Assembly (NCBI RefSeq): GCF_008180195.1
Contig: NZ_VTAV01000001.1
Location: forward strand, 124,001 to 188,000
Length of the DNA: 64,000 bases
From: Sphingobacterium phlebotomi
GTDB lineage: Bacteria > Bacteroidota > Bacteroidia > Sphingobacteriales > Sphingobacteriaceae
Direction: 5' to 3'
Of the stretch, positions 43,559 through 52,944 are shown piece by piece; the first letter of the stretch is position 1, and each line of letters begins with the position of its first letter. The translations under genes were made by a program, and so were the position numbers. The notes beneath the pieces were generated by a model. The model made no database searches and was not told the origin of the DNA. It saw only the letters and a program-made list of their open reading frames with translations.

Positions 43559-46500
43559 TTATAATGGTATCTCTAAAACAAATATATTCAAATTTTCGGA
43601 ATTCTTTTTATAAGCCAACGTTCCGCCATGCAAAGAAGCAAACGAAAAAGCTAGTGCTAACCCTAATCCAGAACCTTTGACCCGATAATGTGAGCTGGCG
43701 CGTTGGAATGGCTCAAAAATTTGTGTCATCTCTTCGTCGGGCAGCAAAATACCGTCATTTTTAACCTCGATGCAGAAAGTCAGACCGTCGATCTTTTGAT
43801 ACAGATTAATACGAACTTCTTTTTCTGCATATTTGAATGCGTTCGAAAGCAGGTTTGAAATAATCTTGTACATCGCTTCAATATCGATATTCGCCTCCAG
43901 TTTTCGGTCCAGCGATTTAAAGACTTTAATTTTTTTGCTCTCAATCAGTGGCGTAAAATCTTGTAAGCATATCAGAATAAGGGAACTAACCGATTGTTTT
44001 TTTAGTTTAAGAGAAAATTCATTGCTTTCTACTTTTCTAAAATCCAGCAGGTTGTCTGTCATAGAGAGGAGCTTTTCCGTATTTTGATGAATTGTTTTTA
44101 GCCACTTTTCTGACTTTCTAGGCTCAGCACCCAACATTATTTTTTCTAAGGGTGCTTTGATTAAGGTCAGCGGAGTTTTGATGTCATGGGTTATCTGCAT
44201 GAAAAAATCCATTTTTGCTTTATACAGTTCCTTTTCTTTGTGGGCTTTGATTTTTTCCAGCCGTTGCCTATTCTTATCTTTCATTTTTTGATCGTACCAA
44301 TACAGCATCATGCCTATGAGGCCGATAGATAATAGCGCATAAATAATATAAGCAGGAACACTAGCCCAAAAGGGCGGAAGTATTACAATTTCCAATGATT
44401 TTATTTTTGAAATGGGCGTCTTATTGGCGTCCGCAGCCATCACTTCGAAAGTATAATTGCCTGGGGGGATTTTCGTGAAATTTGCTTTTGTGTTATTTCT
44501 TAAAAAAGTCCATGTTGTGTCTAGTCCAACCAACCGATACAGGTAGGATGTCGAATTTGCAGAAGCAAAATTTAAGGCAACGAAATCAAGACTGACAGTG
44601 GATTCGTCGTATTTCAATTTTATTTTATGGGTATAGAGAATAGATTTTGATAAGGCGTTGTTTTTGTCGTATATCGTCAACTCTCGTTGGTTTGCCTGGA
44701 TACCGGTAATGTAAATGGGCGTATCAAAATCCGTTTTATATAAGTCGGTAACAGATGATGGGTCAAACCTGATCAGTCCTTTTGACGCCCCAAAATAGAG
44801 TAACCCGTTGGAATCCTTGAAAGCAGAATTATAATTGAATTGAAGATCCAATAGACCATGTTCTAAATTATAAGTTTCAATTCTATGAGACTGGATATCC
44901 ATTTTAACCAGTCCTTTGGTCGTCGATATCCACAGGTTTTCGGCATCGTCTTCTTGCATGGCCAAGATGAGGTTACTCGGCAGTCCGTCTTTGGAGGTAA
45001 AATGCATAAAGGATTGGTTATTTTTATCATAAATACATAAGCCGCTCTCTGTAGCAACCCAAATCTGTCCTTTTGAGTCTTGAAAGACACGGGTCACCCG
45101 ATTGCTGCTAATGGTAGAGTGGTCTTTTGGGTCGTGTACAAAACGTGTCGGTTTATCTTCTCCCGGATCTAATTTGTATAGTCCGTCGCGCCAAGTGGTG
45201 AACCATAAGGTATGCTTCTTATCCTCAAAGATAGACGTAAAGAAAACATGACTGGGTACGCTTTTAAACGGAACAAAACGATCTTCGCCCGGAATAAATT
45301 GAAAAATTCCCGGAGCAGTTGCCAGGAGAATTTTGCCGTTGGATGTTTTATAGATATGATAAATAAAGTTACTCTTGAGTGTTTGATGGGTATTGTTAGA
45401 ATCAAAATGTTTGATCACTTTTTTTTGTCGTACATCGATAACATCGAGTCCTTGAAAAAATGTGCCGATGAGCAAGCTGTCTCCTGTAATGAGCAAGCCA
45501 TGTATATTGGTATGCGCCAACCCATCTTCCGTTCCAAAATTGATGAAGTTGTTTGTTTTTTGATCCCAATAGGCCAAACCCTGATCCTCCGTGCCTATCC
45601 AAAGATTTTGTTGTTTATCTTCCACAATTTCTCTGACAGCATGGCCTCCAATCGAGTTGGGCGAGTTGCGGGGAAATATCTTTTCAAATAGATTATGCTG
45701 TGGATGGTAGTAGTTTATTCCACCGAAAAAGGTACCGATCCATATCCCATCTTGATTGTCTTTCATAACAGAATACACGGCGTTATCGGAGAGACTCCAC
45801 GGATTATCTTTTTCATGAAGTACCTGGGTGGTTTTACGCGTGTCGAGGTCATGTATGATGAGGCCACTTTCTGTTCCAATCCATAGTTGATTTTTGTTTA
45901 CTTGCGTTATTTCCCGTACATAGAGTGGTTTATTGCCAATATTTTTAATAATGTGTTGTGTTTCTTTGCTGTTCCTGTCCCATTTGTAAACCCCATGATG
46001 AGACGTCCCAATCCAGATGTTGTTGTTATCGTCTACAAACAGTGCTTCCACCCTGCCCGTGAATTGCTTGCCATTGGAAAATGGATACTCTTTGCCGCTG
46101 TTTACATGGCAAATACTTTCCTTTAGGCCTATCCATACTTCGTTATTCTGATCGACACAAAAGGCGTGGGTTTTTTGTTTCCACCGTTTTGCATAAGTTT
46201 CATCAACTATTTGTGTTTTTGGATCGTATCTGTGCAGGCTACTATTGGAAATAAACCAAATATTTCCCGAACGATCTTCTGCAATTTGTAAAGTCTCACT
46301 TTTGAAAGTCTTATCGAAGGGTGAAAACTCCTCTTGTTGCGGATCATAGATATAGATGCCTTGGTCGGTACCCACCCAAATCTCATTCGTGTTGCGCACC
46401 ATAAGGCTATGAATAAGGTTACTTCCTAAACTTTTTTCGTTTTCCGATTCGTGGAAAAAATTTTTGAAACGATATCCATCAAATCGATTCAATCCATCTC

Positions 46501-46663
46501 GCGTGCCGAACCAGATAAAGCCATCCTGATCTTGTACACTACATAATATAGCGTTGTTGGATAACCCCCGGTTTACTTGGAAATAATTGAAATAATAGGG
46601 AGAGGCAGCTAGTCGTAGAGAGAAAGCACAAAAAAACAAAAAAAGCCAAGTTCTTGCTAACAT
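43559..46663 (-). CDS. Reg_prop-type sensor histidine kinase (half of a split HTCS)
   Basis: A 1034-residue membrane sensor. After the signal sequence, residues about 25-690 hold two-component-propeller repeats of the form DxxGxIWFGT (DGFIWFGTRDGLNRFDGY is the first), folding into two seven-bladed propellers. A Y_Y_Y domain lies near 690-765, then one membrane helix near 775-795. The histidine kinase part has phospho-acceptor His826 in THDIKTPLTLI, an N box (NLLSNAFKYA) and a GSGLGLAL G box. The receiver and AraC domains normally fused at this point are in the next gene. It should sense an oligosaccharide in the periplasm. It diverges from the aldose 1-epimerase gene, so it may control the locus on either side. 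Confidence 0.94.
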   Translation of the reverse strand: MLARTWLFLFFCAFSLRLAASPYYFNYFQVNRGLSNNAILCSVQDQDGFIWFGTRDGLNRFDGYRFKNFFHESENEKSLGSNLIHSLMVRNTNEIWVGTDQGIYIYDPQQEEFSPFDKTFKSETLQIAEDRSGNIWFISNSSLHRYDPKTQIVDETYAKRWKQKTHAFCVDQNNEVWIGLKESICHVNSGKEYPFSNGKQFTGRVEALFVDDNNNIWIGTSHHGVYKWDRNSKETQHIIKNIGNKPLYVREITQVNKNQLWIGTESGLIIHDLDTRKTTQVLHEKDNPWSLSDNAVYSVMKDNQDGIWIGTFFGGINYYHPQHNLFEKIFPRNSPNSIGGHAVREIVEDKQQNLWIGTEDQGLAYWDQKTNNFINFGTEDGLAHTNIHGLLITGDSLLIGTFFQGLDVIDVRQKKVIKHFDSNNTHQTLKSNFIYHIYKTSNGKILLATAPGIFQFIPGEDRFVPFKSVPSHVFFTSIFEDKKHTLWFTTWRDGLYKLDPGEDKPTRFVHDPKDHSTISSNRVTRVFQDSKGQIWVATESGLCIYDKNNQSFMHFTSKDGLPSNLILAMQEDDAENLWISTTKGLVKMDIQSHRIETYNLEHGLLDLQFNYNSAFKDSNGLLYFGASKGLIRFDPSSVTDLYKTDFDTPIYITGIQANQRELTIYDKNNALSKSILYTHKIKLKYDESTVSLDFVALNFASANSTSYLYRLVGLDTTWTFLRNNTKANFTKIPPGNYTFEVMAADANKTPISKIKSLEIVILPPFWASVPAYIIYALLSIGLIGMMLYWYDQKMKDKNRQRLEKIKAHKEKELYKAKMDFFMQITHDIKTPLTLIKAPLEKIMLGAEPRKSEKWLKTIHQNTEKLLSMTDNLLDFRKVESNEFSLKLKKQSVSSLILICLQDFTPLIESKKIKVFKSLDRKLEANIDIEAMYKIISNLLSNAFKYAEKEVRINLYQKIDGLTFCIEVKNDGILLPDEEMTQIFEPFQRASSHYRVKGSGLGLALAFSFASLHGGTLAYKKNSENLNIFVLEIPL

Positions 46664-46751
46664 GTAAACAGGTTTATCTCATAAAAATAGCAGAAGTTTT
46701 TATAATCGACAAGGCTTAAGAGTGTTTGAGACAAATTCCTATTTTAATGAT

Positions 46752-46771
46752 ACAATTTTGATAGTAATTGT
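46752..46771. promoter_or_regulatory. Inverted repeat in the sensor kinase/aldose epimerase divergent region
   Basis: ACAATT (46752-46757) and AATTGT (46766-46771) form an inverted repeat with an 8-base spacer in the 195-base region between the divergent genes. It might be an operator. The region has no clear TAnnTTTG promoter. Confidence 0.25.
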
Positions 46772-46858
46772 CCGGATATGTCTTTATAATGCGTTTCTTT
46801 TCAATTGATCCCAAATGTTAAAGAAAATCTTTAATATTGAGAAACTTAAAATAAACGA

Positions 46859-48007
46859 ATGAAGAAAAATCAAATAAACCTACTTTCCGTATTGATCGTG
46901 GTACTCGTCGGAGCTTGCCAAAGTAATGCTGAAGAACAGAAAACTGCTTCAGGGCTCGAGCGGAAAAATTTTCAACGTGTTGTAAACGGTCAAGAAACGG
47001 ATTTATTTACCTTGCGAAATAAATCAGGTGCAGAGGTTTGTATCACAAATTATGGTGGTCGGATAGTCTCCTTGTTGGTGCCAGATCGTGATGGACAGCT
47101 GCAAGATGTCGTGCTAGGCTTTGACAATATACAAGAATATGTGGATAAGCCATCCTCATTTGGTGCGACTGTAGGACGGTTTGCAAATAGGATTGCCTAC
47201 GGGAAGTTCCTATTGGATGGTGATACGATTTCGCTTGATCGGAATAACGGTGAGCACACGATTCACGGCGGAGCAACCGGTTGGCAGAATCAAGTATTTG
47301 ATGCAGAGCAGCCATCAACTAATTCGCTTGTACTGCGCTATGTATCGCAGGATGGTGAATCAGGATTTCCAGGTGAGGTTCACGTTGAAGTAACTTTTAC
47401 CTTAAACGATGAAAATGCGTTAAAAATAGATTATTCTGCACAGACGGATAAGAAAACGGTCATCAACATGACGAACCATAGTTTCTTCAATTTGTCCGGT
47501 AATCCAGAGACAACCATATTGGATCATGTACTTTTGGTCAATTCGGATGCTTATACACCGTTGAACGAGCAGCTCATCACCACCGGTACGTTAGAGCATG
47601 TGACTTCTACTCCTTTCGATTTTATAAACGCGATTTCGATCAAGGATGCATTGGCACGTGATAGTTTGCATGCACAGTTGCAGCTCGCACAAGGTTTTGA
47701 TCATAATTACGTCCTCCGCACGAATGAGAAACTGGAGACGCCGGCAGCTCAGGTATACTCCCCAGTTACGGGTATCGCCCTTGATGTGTATACAACTGAA
47801 CCGGGCATGCAGGTTTATACGGGCAATATGTTGGACGGTTCTCGAAAGGGCAAAAGCGGAATATATTATCATAAACAGACAGGGCTTTGTCTGGAACCGC
47901 AACATTATCCCGATTCACCGAATAAGCCAGAATGGCCTTCGACAATACTGGAACCAGGAACAGCATATACCAGCTCCAGTATTTACCAATTTGGTGTCAA
48001 AAATTAA
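46859..48007 (+). CDS. galM: Aldose 1-epimerase (mutarotase), lipoprotein
   Basis: A 382-residue GalM-family enzyme with a lipoprotein signal (VLVGACQS). It interconverts alpha and beta anomers of free aldoses. Key residues are visible: the substrate-binding stretch GRFANRIAYGKF, the histidine of EHTIHGG, the catalytic histidine in NMTNHSFFNLSG, and the catalytic glutamate region CLEPQHYPDSPN. The lipobox places it in the periplasm or at the outer membrane, so it acts on sugars released outside the cytoplasm. It is separated from the next operon by a strong terminator, so it is likely a single-gene unit. It could serve either flanking glycan locus. Confidence 0.92.
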   Translation: MKKNQINLLSVLIVVLVGACQSNAEEQKTASGLERKNFQRVVNGQETDLFTLRNKSGAEVCITNYGGRIVSLLVPDRDGQLQDVVLGFDNIQEYVDKPSSFGATVGRFANRIAYGKFLLDGDTISLDRNNGEHTIHGGATGWQNQVFDAEQPSTNSLVLRYVSQDGESGFPGEVHVEVTFTLNDENALKIDYSAQTDKKTVINMTNHSFFNLSGNPETTILDHVLLVNSDAYTPLNEQLITTGTLEHVTSTPFDFINAISIKDALARDSLHAQLQLAQGFDHNYVLRTNEKLETPAAQVYSPVTGIALDVYTTEPGMQVYTGNMLDGSRKGKSGIYYHKQTGLCLEPQHYPDSPNKPEWPSTILEPGTAYTSSSIYQFGVKN

Positions 48008-48030
48008 GCACAGCATACCGAGTTAACAAA

Positions 48031-48065
48031 AAGGCGATGTATTTAAATCTACATCGCCTTTTTTA
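48031..48065 (+). terminator. Terminator after the aldose 1-epimerase gene
   Basis: AAGGCGATGTA (48031-48041) pairs perfectly with TACATCGCCTT (48050-48060) around an 8-base loop and is followed by a run of T. Confidence 0.9.
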
Positions 48066-48338
48066 TGCATTTCTAAATGATACGATTATGCAAAAAAATG
48101 AGACAATTTAACGGGTTATTTTTATTGCCTTTCTCTAACATTGTATTAGCAATTAGAAATCGAAAATAGTGATGATGAAGTAACACCGACTAACTAGGTA
48201 AATCGAACGTATCTCACTTGTTTTTTATAAAATAAACGCTGCATTAGAACGGTTTAAAATTTTTTGTAATCGTGCTAATGTGGACAATATATTACGCAGA
48301 CGCTAACACATAAAAGAAAAATTTTAACCAATATAAAA
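48066..48338. other. AT-rich intergenic region before the IPT/NHL-SusC operon
   Basis: About 270 bases without a convincing gene. It must contain the promoter and any regulator site for the second glycan operon. The best promoter candidate is TTTG at 48263-48266, 21 bases, then TATATTAC at 48288-48295, a partial match to TAnnTTTG. No other clear repeats or hairpins were seen. Confidence 0.4.
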
Positions 48339-49775
48339 ATGTATATGAAAGTAGAGAAGATGAGTAAGAGATGGAAGCCCTTCCATGGAGTATGGCTTGC
48401 CTTGATTATGCTTTGCTTCGTGCAGTGTAAAGATAGTAGCGAGGATAGCTCCATAGCAGATTTTGATCCTTCAAAGCCGGTCTCGGTAACCGATTTCCTT
48501 CCCAAAGAAGGTGGATCGGGAAGCAATTTGGTCATCTATGGAGACAACTTCGGGAACGACCTATCGCGTATAAAGGTGGTAATCGGTGGGAAGAAAACAA
48601 AAGTTGTGAATGTAAAAGGGAGCAGTTTGTATTGTATAGTGCCATCAGAAGCTTTTAAGGGCGATATACAGGTTCATCTATTAGATGAGCAAGGTGAAGA
48701 GCTCGTTCAGGCATCCGCAAAGGAAAATTTTGTTTATGTGCCGAAATGGGTTGTTTCCGATTTTATTGGTAAGTACTATGAGGTGGACAATGATTTTGAA
48801 GAAAAGGAGGGGCCATTTGATGATTGTGGGGGCTTCAAAGGGATTTCGTGGTTAACCTTTGATCCGTTAAATCCAAACCATCTTTATTTTTCGGCAGACA
48901 ACCACAGCGCGCGTAAGATCGATTTTGAGAACGAATGGGTCAGTTATTTTCGGCACGGATTTGCTAGGGCGACAGCGATTAACTGGAAACTTGATGGCGA
49001 CCGGGATATGATTGTTTCCGAGAACCATGCCAGTGATACCAGAAATGCCCATTATATCTTTTCCCGATCTTCGAATTTCCAGCAAAGTACGGTGATTAAT
49101 CAAGGCGCTCGTGGGGTTCAAGGAGCAATGGTTCATCCTATAAATGGAGAGTTTTACTATTCTTTATTTCGTGCAGGAGAGGTACATCGATATGACTTTG
49201 AAACACAACAACGTAAATTAGCTTTTGCAAACCCATACAGTTCTGTGGCCATTTTCATGGTTGTCCATCCTTCCGGTGACTATGCTTATATCACGAACTA
49301 TAACACCCATTATATTTTACGTAGCGATTACGACTATACCAAGAAGACGTTTAAAGCGCCTTATCCGGTGGCTGGCGGATCACAGAATGCAGGTTGGCTT
49401 GACGGTGTGGGAACCAATGCGCGGTTAAATAACCCATCACAGGGCGTATTTGTGAAAAATCCAGATTATGAAGAACAGGGAGGTGACCAATATGACTACT
49501 ATTTCTGCGACGCATCTAATCATTGCATTCGTGTGTTAACGCCCCGGGGAAGGGTGAGCACCTTTGCCGGCCGTGGCAATAATGGTACGAGTGGCTATTC
49601 GAACGGTGACCTTCGCCTAGAGGCGCGTTTTAATATGCCGAAGGCAATTGCATATGACGAGTTAAGAGAATGCTTTTACGTGGGCGATACCAATAATTGG
49701 ATTATTCGAAAAATTGCAAAAGAAACGCCCGACGAAAATGAAGAAGAAATTGCGGATGAGACAGCCAAACAATAA
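48339..49775 (+). CDS. IPT/TIG- and NHL-repeat lipoprotein of the second SusCD operon
   Basis: A 478-residue lipoprotein (lipobox LCFVQC) from the ATG at 48339; in-frame ATGs at 48345 and 48360 are also possible. Residues about 45-130 form an IPT/TIG immunoglobulin-like domain (VTDFLPKEGGSGSNLVIYGDNFG). The rest is a beta-propeller of NHL type, with CDASNHCIRVLTPRGRVSTFAGRG and YVGDTNNWIIRKI clear near the C-terminus. Such proteins occur next to SusCD pairs and are thought to be surface glycan-binding proteins. No catalytic motif is apparent. It is the first gene of the operon, 16 bases ahead of SusC, unlike most SusE/F-type genes, which follow SusD. Confidence 0.85.
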   Translation: MYMKVEKMSKRWKPFHGVWLALIMLCFVQCKDSSEDSSIADFDPSKPVSVTDFLPKEGGSGSNLVIYGDNFGNDLSRIKVVIGGKKTKVVNVKGSSLYCIVPSEAFKGDIQVHLLDEQGEELVQASAKENFVYVPKWVVSDFIGKYYEVDNDFEEKEGPFDDCGGFKGISWLTFDPLNPNHLYFSADNHSARKIDFENEWVSYFRHGFARATAINWKLDGDRDMIVSENHASDTRNAHYIFSRSSNFQQSTVINQGARGVQGAMVHPINGEFYYSLFRAGEVHRYDFETQQRKLAFANPYSSVAIFMVVHPSGDYAYITNYNTHYILRSDYDYTKKTFKAPYPVAGGSQNAGWLDGVGTNARLNNPSQGVFVKNPDYEEQGGDQYDYYFCDASNHCIRVLTPRGRVSTFAGRGNNGTSGYSNGDLRLEARFNMPKAIAYDELRECFYVGDTNNWIIRKIAKETPDENEEEIADETAKQ

Positions 49776-49791
49776 CCAATAAGATAAAATT

Positions 49792-52700
49792 ATGATAATG
49801 AAGAATTTGATGATGCTAATATGCTTTGTTTTCTTGAGTATGGTCTCTAAGACGTTTGCGCAACAAGACACTGTACAGCAGGAAATTACTATTACAGGCG
49901 TGGTTACCGACACAAAAAATGAACCGCTTGCCGGCGTAAACGTATCGATCAGCAACGTGCCGGGACTCGGTGCCATTACGGACGAGGCCGGAAAATATAG
50001 TCTTAACGTACGTCGTTATCAGACAATTGTCTTCGCGTTTGTCGGATACGATAATGTAGAGGTCCTGTTGAAAGAGCAAAATGAAGTGAACATAGCGATG
50101 AAGGAATCTGATGCCAGTGTGATCAACGAAGTTGTGGTGACAGCAACGGGAAATCAACGCCGGATTGCGGTCACGGGCGCTATTACCACCGTCGATGTAG
50201 AACGGTTAAAATCAAATCCATCGACTTCTATGGTGGACGCTCTTGCGGGACAGGTCCCAGGTGTCATGGCGATGCAAACATCGGGTAGACCCGGTGCGCT
50301 CTCCGAATTCTGGATACGCAGTATTTCGACTTTTGGGGGCGGTAGTGCCGCCTTAGTATTGGTCGATGGCTTCGAACGGAGTATAAATGAAGTCAACGTG
50401 GAAGATGTGGAGTCCTTTACCGTATTAAAGGATGCCTCCGCCACGGCCATATATGGTAGCCGCGGAGCGAACGGTGTAATCTTGATCAATACCAAACGCG
50501 GTAAAGACGGAAAAGTGGATATTAATGCCAAGACCGAAGGTTTTTTAAGTTCTTTTACCAAGCTCCCTGATTTTGTAGACGGATACACGTATGCCTCCAT
50601 GGCTAACGAAGCCAAGACCACCCGAAATCAGGAACCACTGTATTCAGCCGCCGAACTGGAGATTCTTCGTTTGGGACTGGATCCTGACCTATTGCCTGAT
50701 GTGGATTGGATGGATGTGCTGATGCGGGACGCTGCATACAGTCAGCGCCATGTGTTGAACTTTCGTGGAGGAGGTAATACCGCACGATATTACCTGTCGG
50801 GAGGATATCAGGATCAACAAGGGATGTACAAAGTAGACAAGGCTTTGAAAGATTATAATACCAACACGAATTTCAAAAGGTATACTTATCGCTTATCTGT
50901 AGATATGGATGTCACGAAGTCCACCTTGATAAGAGCGGGCGTTTCCGGTTCCTTACGCACGCGGAATGATCCAGGTATTGGAACAGATGCGATCTGGACA
51001 TCCCTGATGGGCTATAACCCCGTGATATTTCCCATAACCTACTCGGATGGAAAGATACCCTCCTGGTCGAATTCAGATGGTAATATTAACCCATGGGTGC
51101 AGGGCACGATGACAGGATATCGTGAGAGTTGGTCAAATAATATACAAACGACGTTAAACCTGGAACAAAACCTAAAGTTCATTACGCCAGGACTCCGGTT
51201 TATTGGGCGGTACGGTTATGACACCAACAACCACAACTGGATTAGACGATTTAAGCTCCCTGAATTGTGGAATGTGGCCCGCTTCCGTAACAATGGTGAA
51301 CTTGTGTTCACACGCGTTGCCGAAGAGAAAATAATGGAACAAACGTCGGGATCCAACGGTGAGCGACGGGACTTTTTTGAATGGGACCTCATTTATAATA
51401 AAAACATCAAGAAGCATCATTTTGGGGCCATTGCTAAATACATGCAGTCGTCTAAAGTCTTTACGCAAGGGTTAGGAAGCGACCTTAAGAACGGCATTGC
51501 CCGGCGTATTCAAGGTCTGTCCGGACGGGTCAATTACAACTTTGATCGCCGATATTTTTTGGATTTTAACTTTGGTTACACGGGTTCCGAAAATTTTCAT
51601 CGAGATCATCGTTTTGGTTTCTTTCCGGCCTTCTCCGGTGCATGGAACGTTGCAGAAGAACCTTTCTTAAGAGATGCTGATTGGATAGATATGTTTAAAA
51701 TACGTTATTCGCATGGGCGAACCGGTAATGACAATTTAGGCGATACCCGTTTCCCGTATTTATATGATATTGAGACTATATATGCAAGAAATGATAATGG
51801 AGAAATTATCTATGACAATGGAATTCCACGGCCTAGTGGGGGCTATAACTTTGGTGATATTCAATCCCCTAATTATAGAGGTGGGATGCGCTATAGTTCG
51901 GTTTCGTCTCCTTATGTCTCTTGGGAGATTGCCACCAAAAAAGACCTTGGGATTGACTTCTCCTTATTTCAGGACAAATTTTCGGGTGTGATAGATCTAT
52001 TTTCTGAACGACGCGAAGGAATTTATATGACGCGTGCGTATCTGCCAAGTTTTGTCGGTCTCGAAGGAAATACTTCTGGGAATGTGGGAGTGGTTGACGT
52101 CCGAGGTTTCGACGGTAACGTCACGTTTAAACAACGGGTGAATAACGTTAATCTTACCTTGCGCGGAAATATGACCTATAGTAAAAATGAAATACTAGAG
52201 CGGGATGAGCAAAACACAATTTATGATTATCGCTTACAACAGGGACATCGGGTGGGGCAAGCCCGAGGACTTATCGCATTAGGGCTTTTCAAAGATTACG
52301 ATGATATCCGTAATAGTCCAACGCAGACGTTCGGCGAAGTGATGCCTGGTGATATCAAATACAAGGATATTAACGGCGATGGTATTGTGGACGACACGGA
52401 TGTGGCGGCTATCGGGGCTACTGTTAGGCCTAATTTAATTTATGGCTTTGGCCTCTCTGCCAATTGGAAAGGTTTGGATATCAACATGCATTTTCAGGGT
52501 GCAGGAAAATCAAGTTTCTTTATTAACGGTACAACGGTGTATATGTTTCAAGGTGGGCCAGCTGGCGATGGCTGGGGAAATATACTTAGTCAAATGGCCT
52601 ACGGCAATCGCTGGGTACTCGGAGAAAACGAAGATCCAAATGCGGATTATCCAAGACTCAGCTACGGTGGCAATCCGAATAACTACCGTGCTTCTACCTA

Positions 52701-52932
52701 TTGGCTTAGGGATGGTTCCTATTTGCGCCTTAAAACGCTGGATATCGGTTATTCATTACCTAAATCATTAGTTAATAGGATTCGACTGAATAATGCGCGA
52801 TTCTTCTTTATCGCGACCAACTTACTTACGTTTTCAAGTTTTAAACTTTGGGATCCCGAACTAGGAAATTCGGATGGAAAAGAATACCCACTAAGCAGGA
52901 CGCTTTCGTTAGGTTTACAAGTTAATCTATAA
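49792..52932 (+). CDS. SusC/RagA-family TonB-dependent outer membrane transporter (second pair)
   Basis: A 1046-residue SusC-type protein. After the signal peptide is a carboxypeptidase-regulatory-like domain (about 35-110, GVVTDTKNEPLAGVNVS). A TonB-box-like INEVVVTATGNQRR lies near 110-123, and the plug carries VLKDASATAIYGSRGANGVILI. The barrel ends in SRTLSLGLQVNL. It has no STN domain. It imports the oligosaccharide prepared at the surface, with SusD starting 12 bases later. Its barrel sequence differs from the SusC at 23424, so a different substrate is expected. The operon's GH43-like enzyme points to an arabinose-, xylose- or galactose-containing glycan. Confidence 0.95.
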   Translation: MIMKNLMMLICFVFLSMVSKTFAQQDTVQQEITITGVVTDTKNEPLAGVNVSISNVPGLGAITDEAGKYSLNVRRYQTIVFAFVGYDNVEVLLKEQNEVNIAMKESDASVINEVVVTATGNQRRIAVTGAITTVDVERLKSNPSTSMVDALAGQVPGVMAMQTSGRPGALSEFWIRSISTFGGGSAALVLVDGFERSINEVNVEDVESFTVLKDASATAIYGSRGANGVILINTKRGKDGKVDINAKTEGFLSSFTKLPDFVDGYTYASMANEAKTTRNQEPLYSAAELEILRLGLDPDLLPDVDWMDVLMRDAAYSQRHVLNFRGGGNTARYYLSGGYQDQQGMYKVDKALKDYNTNTNFKRYTYRLSVDMDVTKSTLIRAGVSGSLRTRNDPGIGTDAIWTSLMGYNPVIFPITYSDGKIPSWSNSDGNINPWVQGTMTGYRESWSNNIQTTLNLEQNLKFITPGLRFIGRYGYDTNNHNWIRRFKLPELWNVARFRNNGELVFTRVAEEKIMEQTSGSNGERRDFFEWDLIYNKNIKKHHFGAIAKYMQSSKVFTQGLGSDLKNGIARRIQGLSGRVNYNFDRRYFLDFNFGYTGSENFHRDHRFGFFPAFSGAWNVAEEPFLRDADWIDMFKIRYSHGRTGNDNLGDTRFPYLYDIETIYARNDNGEIIYDNGIPRPSGGYNFGDIQSPNYRGGMRYSSVSSPYVSWEIATKKDLGIDFSLFQDKFSGVIDLFSERREGIYMTRAYLPSFVGLEGNTSGNVGVVDVRGFDGNVTFKQRVNNVNLTLRGNMTYSKNEILERDEQNTIYDYRLQQGHRVGQARGLIALGLFKDYDDIRNSPTQTFGEVMPGDIKYKDINGDGIVDDTDVAAIGATVRPNLIYGFGLSANWKGLDINMHFQGAGKSSFFINGTTVYMFQGGPAGDGWGNILSQMAYGNRWVLGENEDPNADYPRLSYGGNPNNYRASTYWLRDGSYLRLKTLDIGYSLPKSLVNRIRLNNARFFFIATNLLTFSSFKLWDPELGNSDGKEYPLSRTLSLGLQVNL

Positions 52933-52944
52933 ACAACACAGAGA

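Noticed and set aside
43540-43575. A sequencing frameshift joining the kinase and response regulator
   Set aside because: Reading through would need a stop codon to be removed as well as a frame change. The response regulator has its own ATG at the right distance, so a true split is preferred, with re-sequencing as the check.
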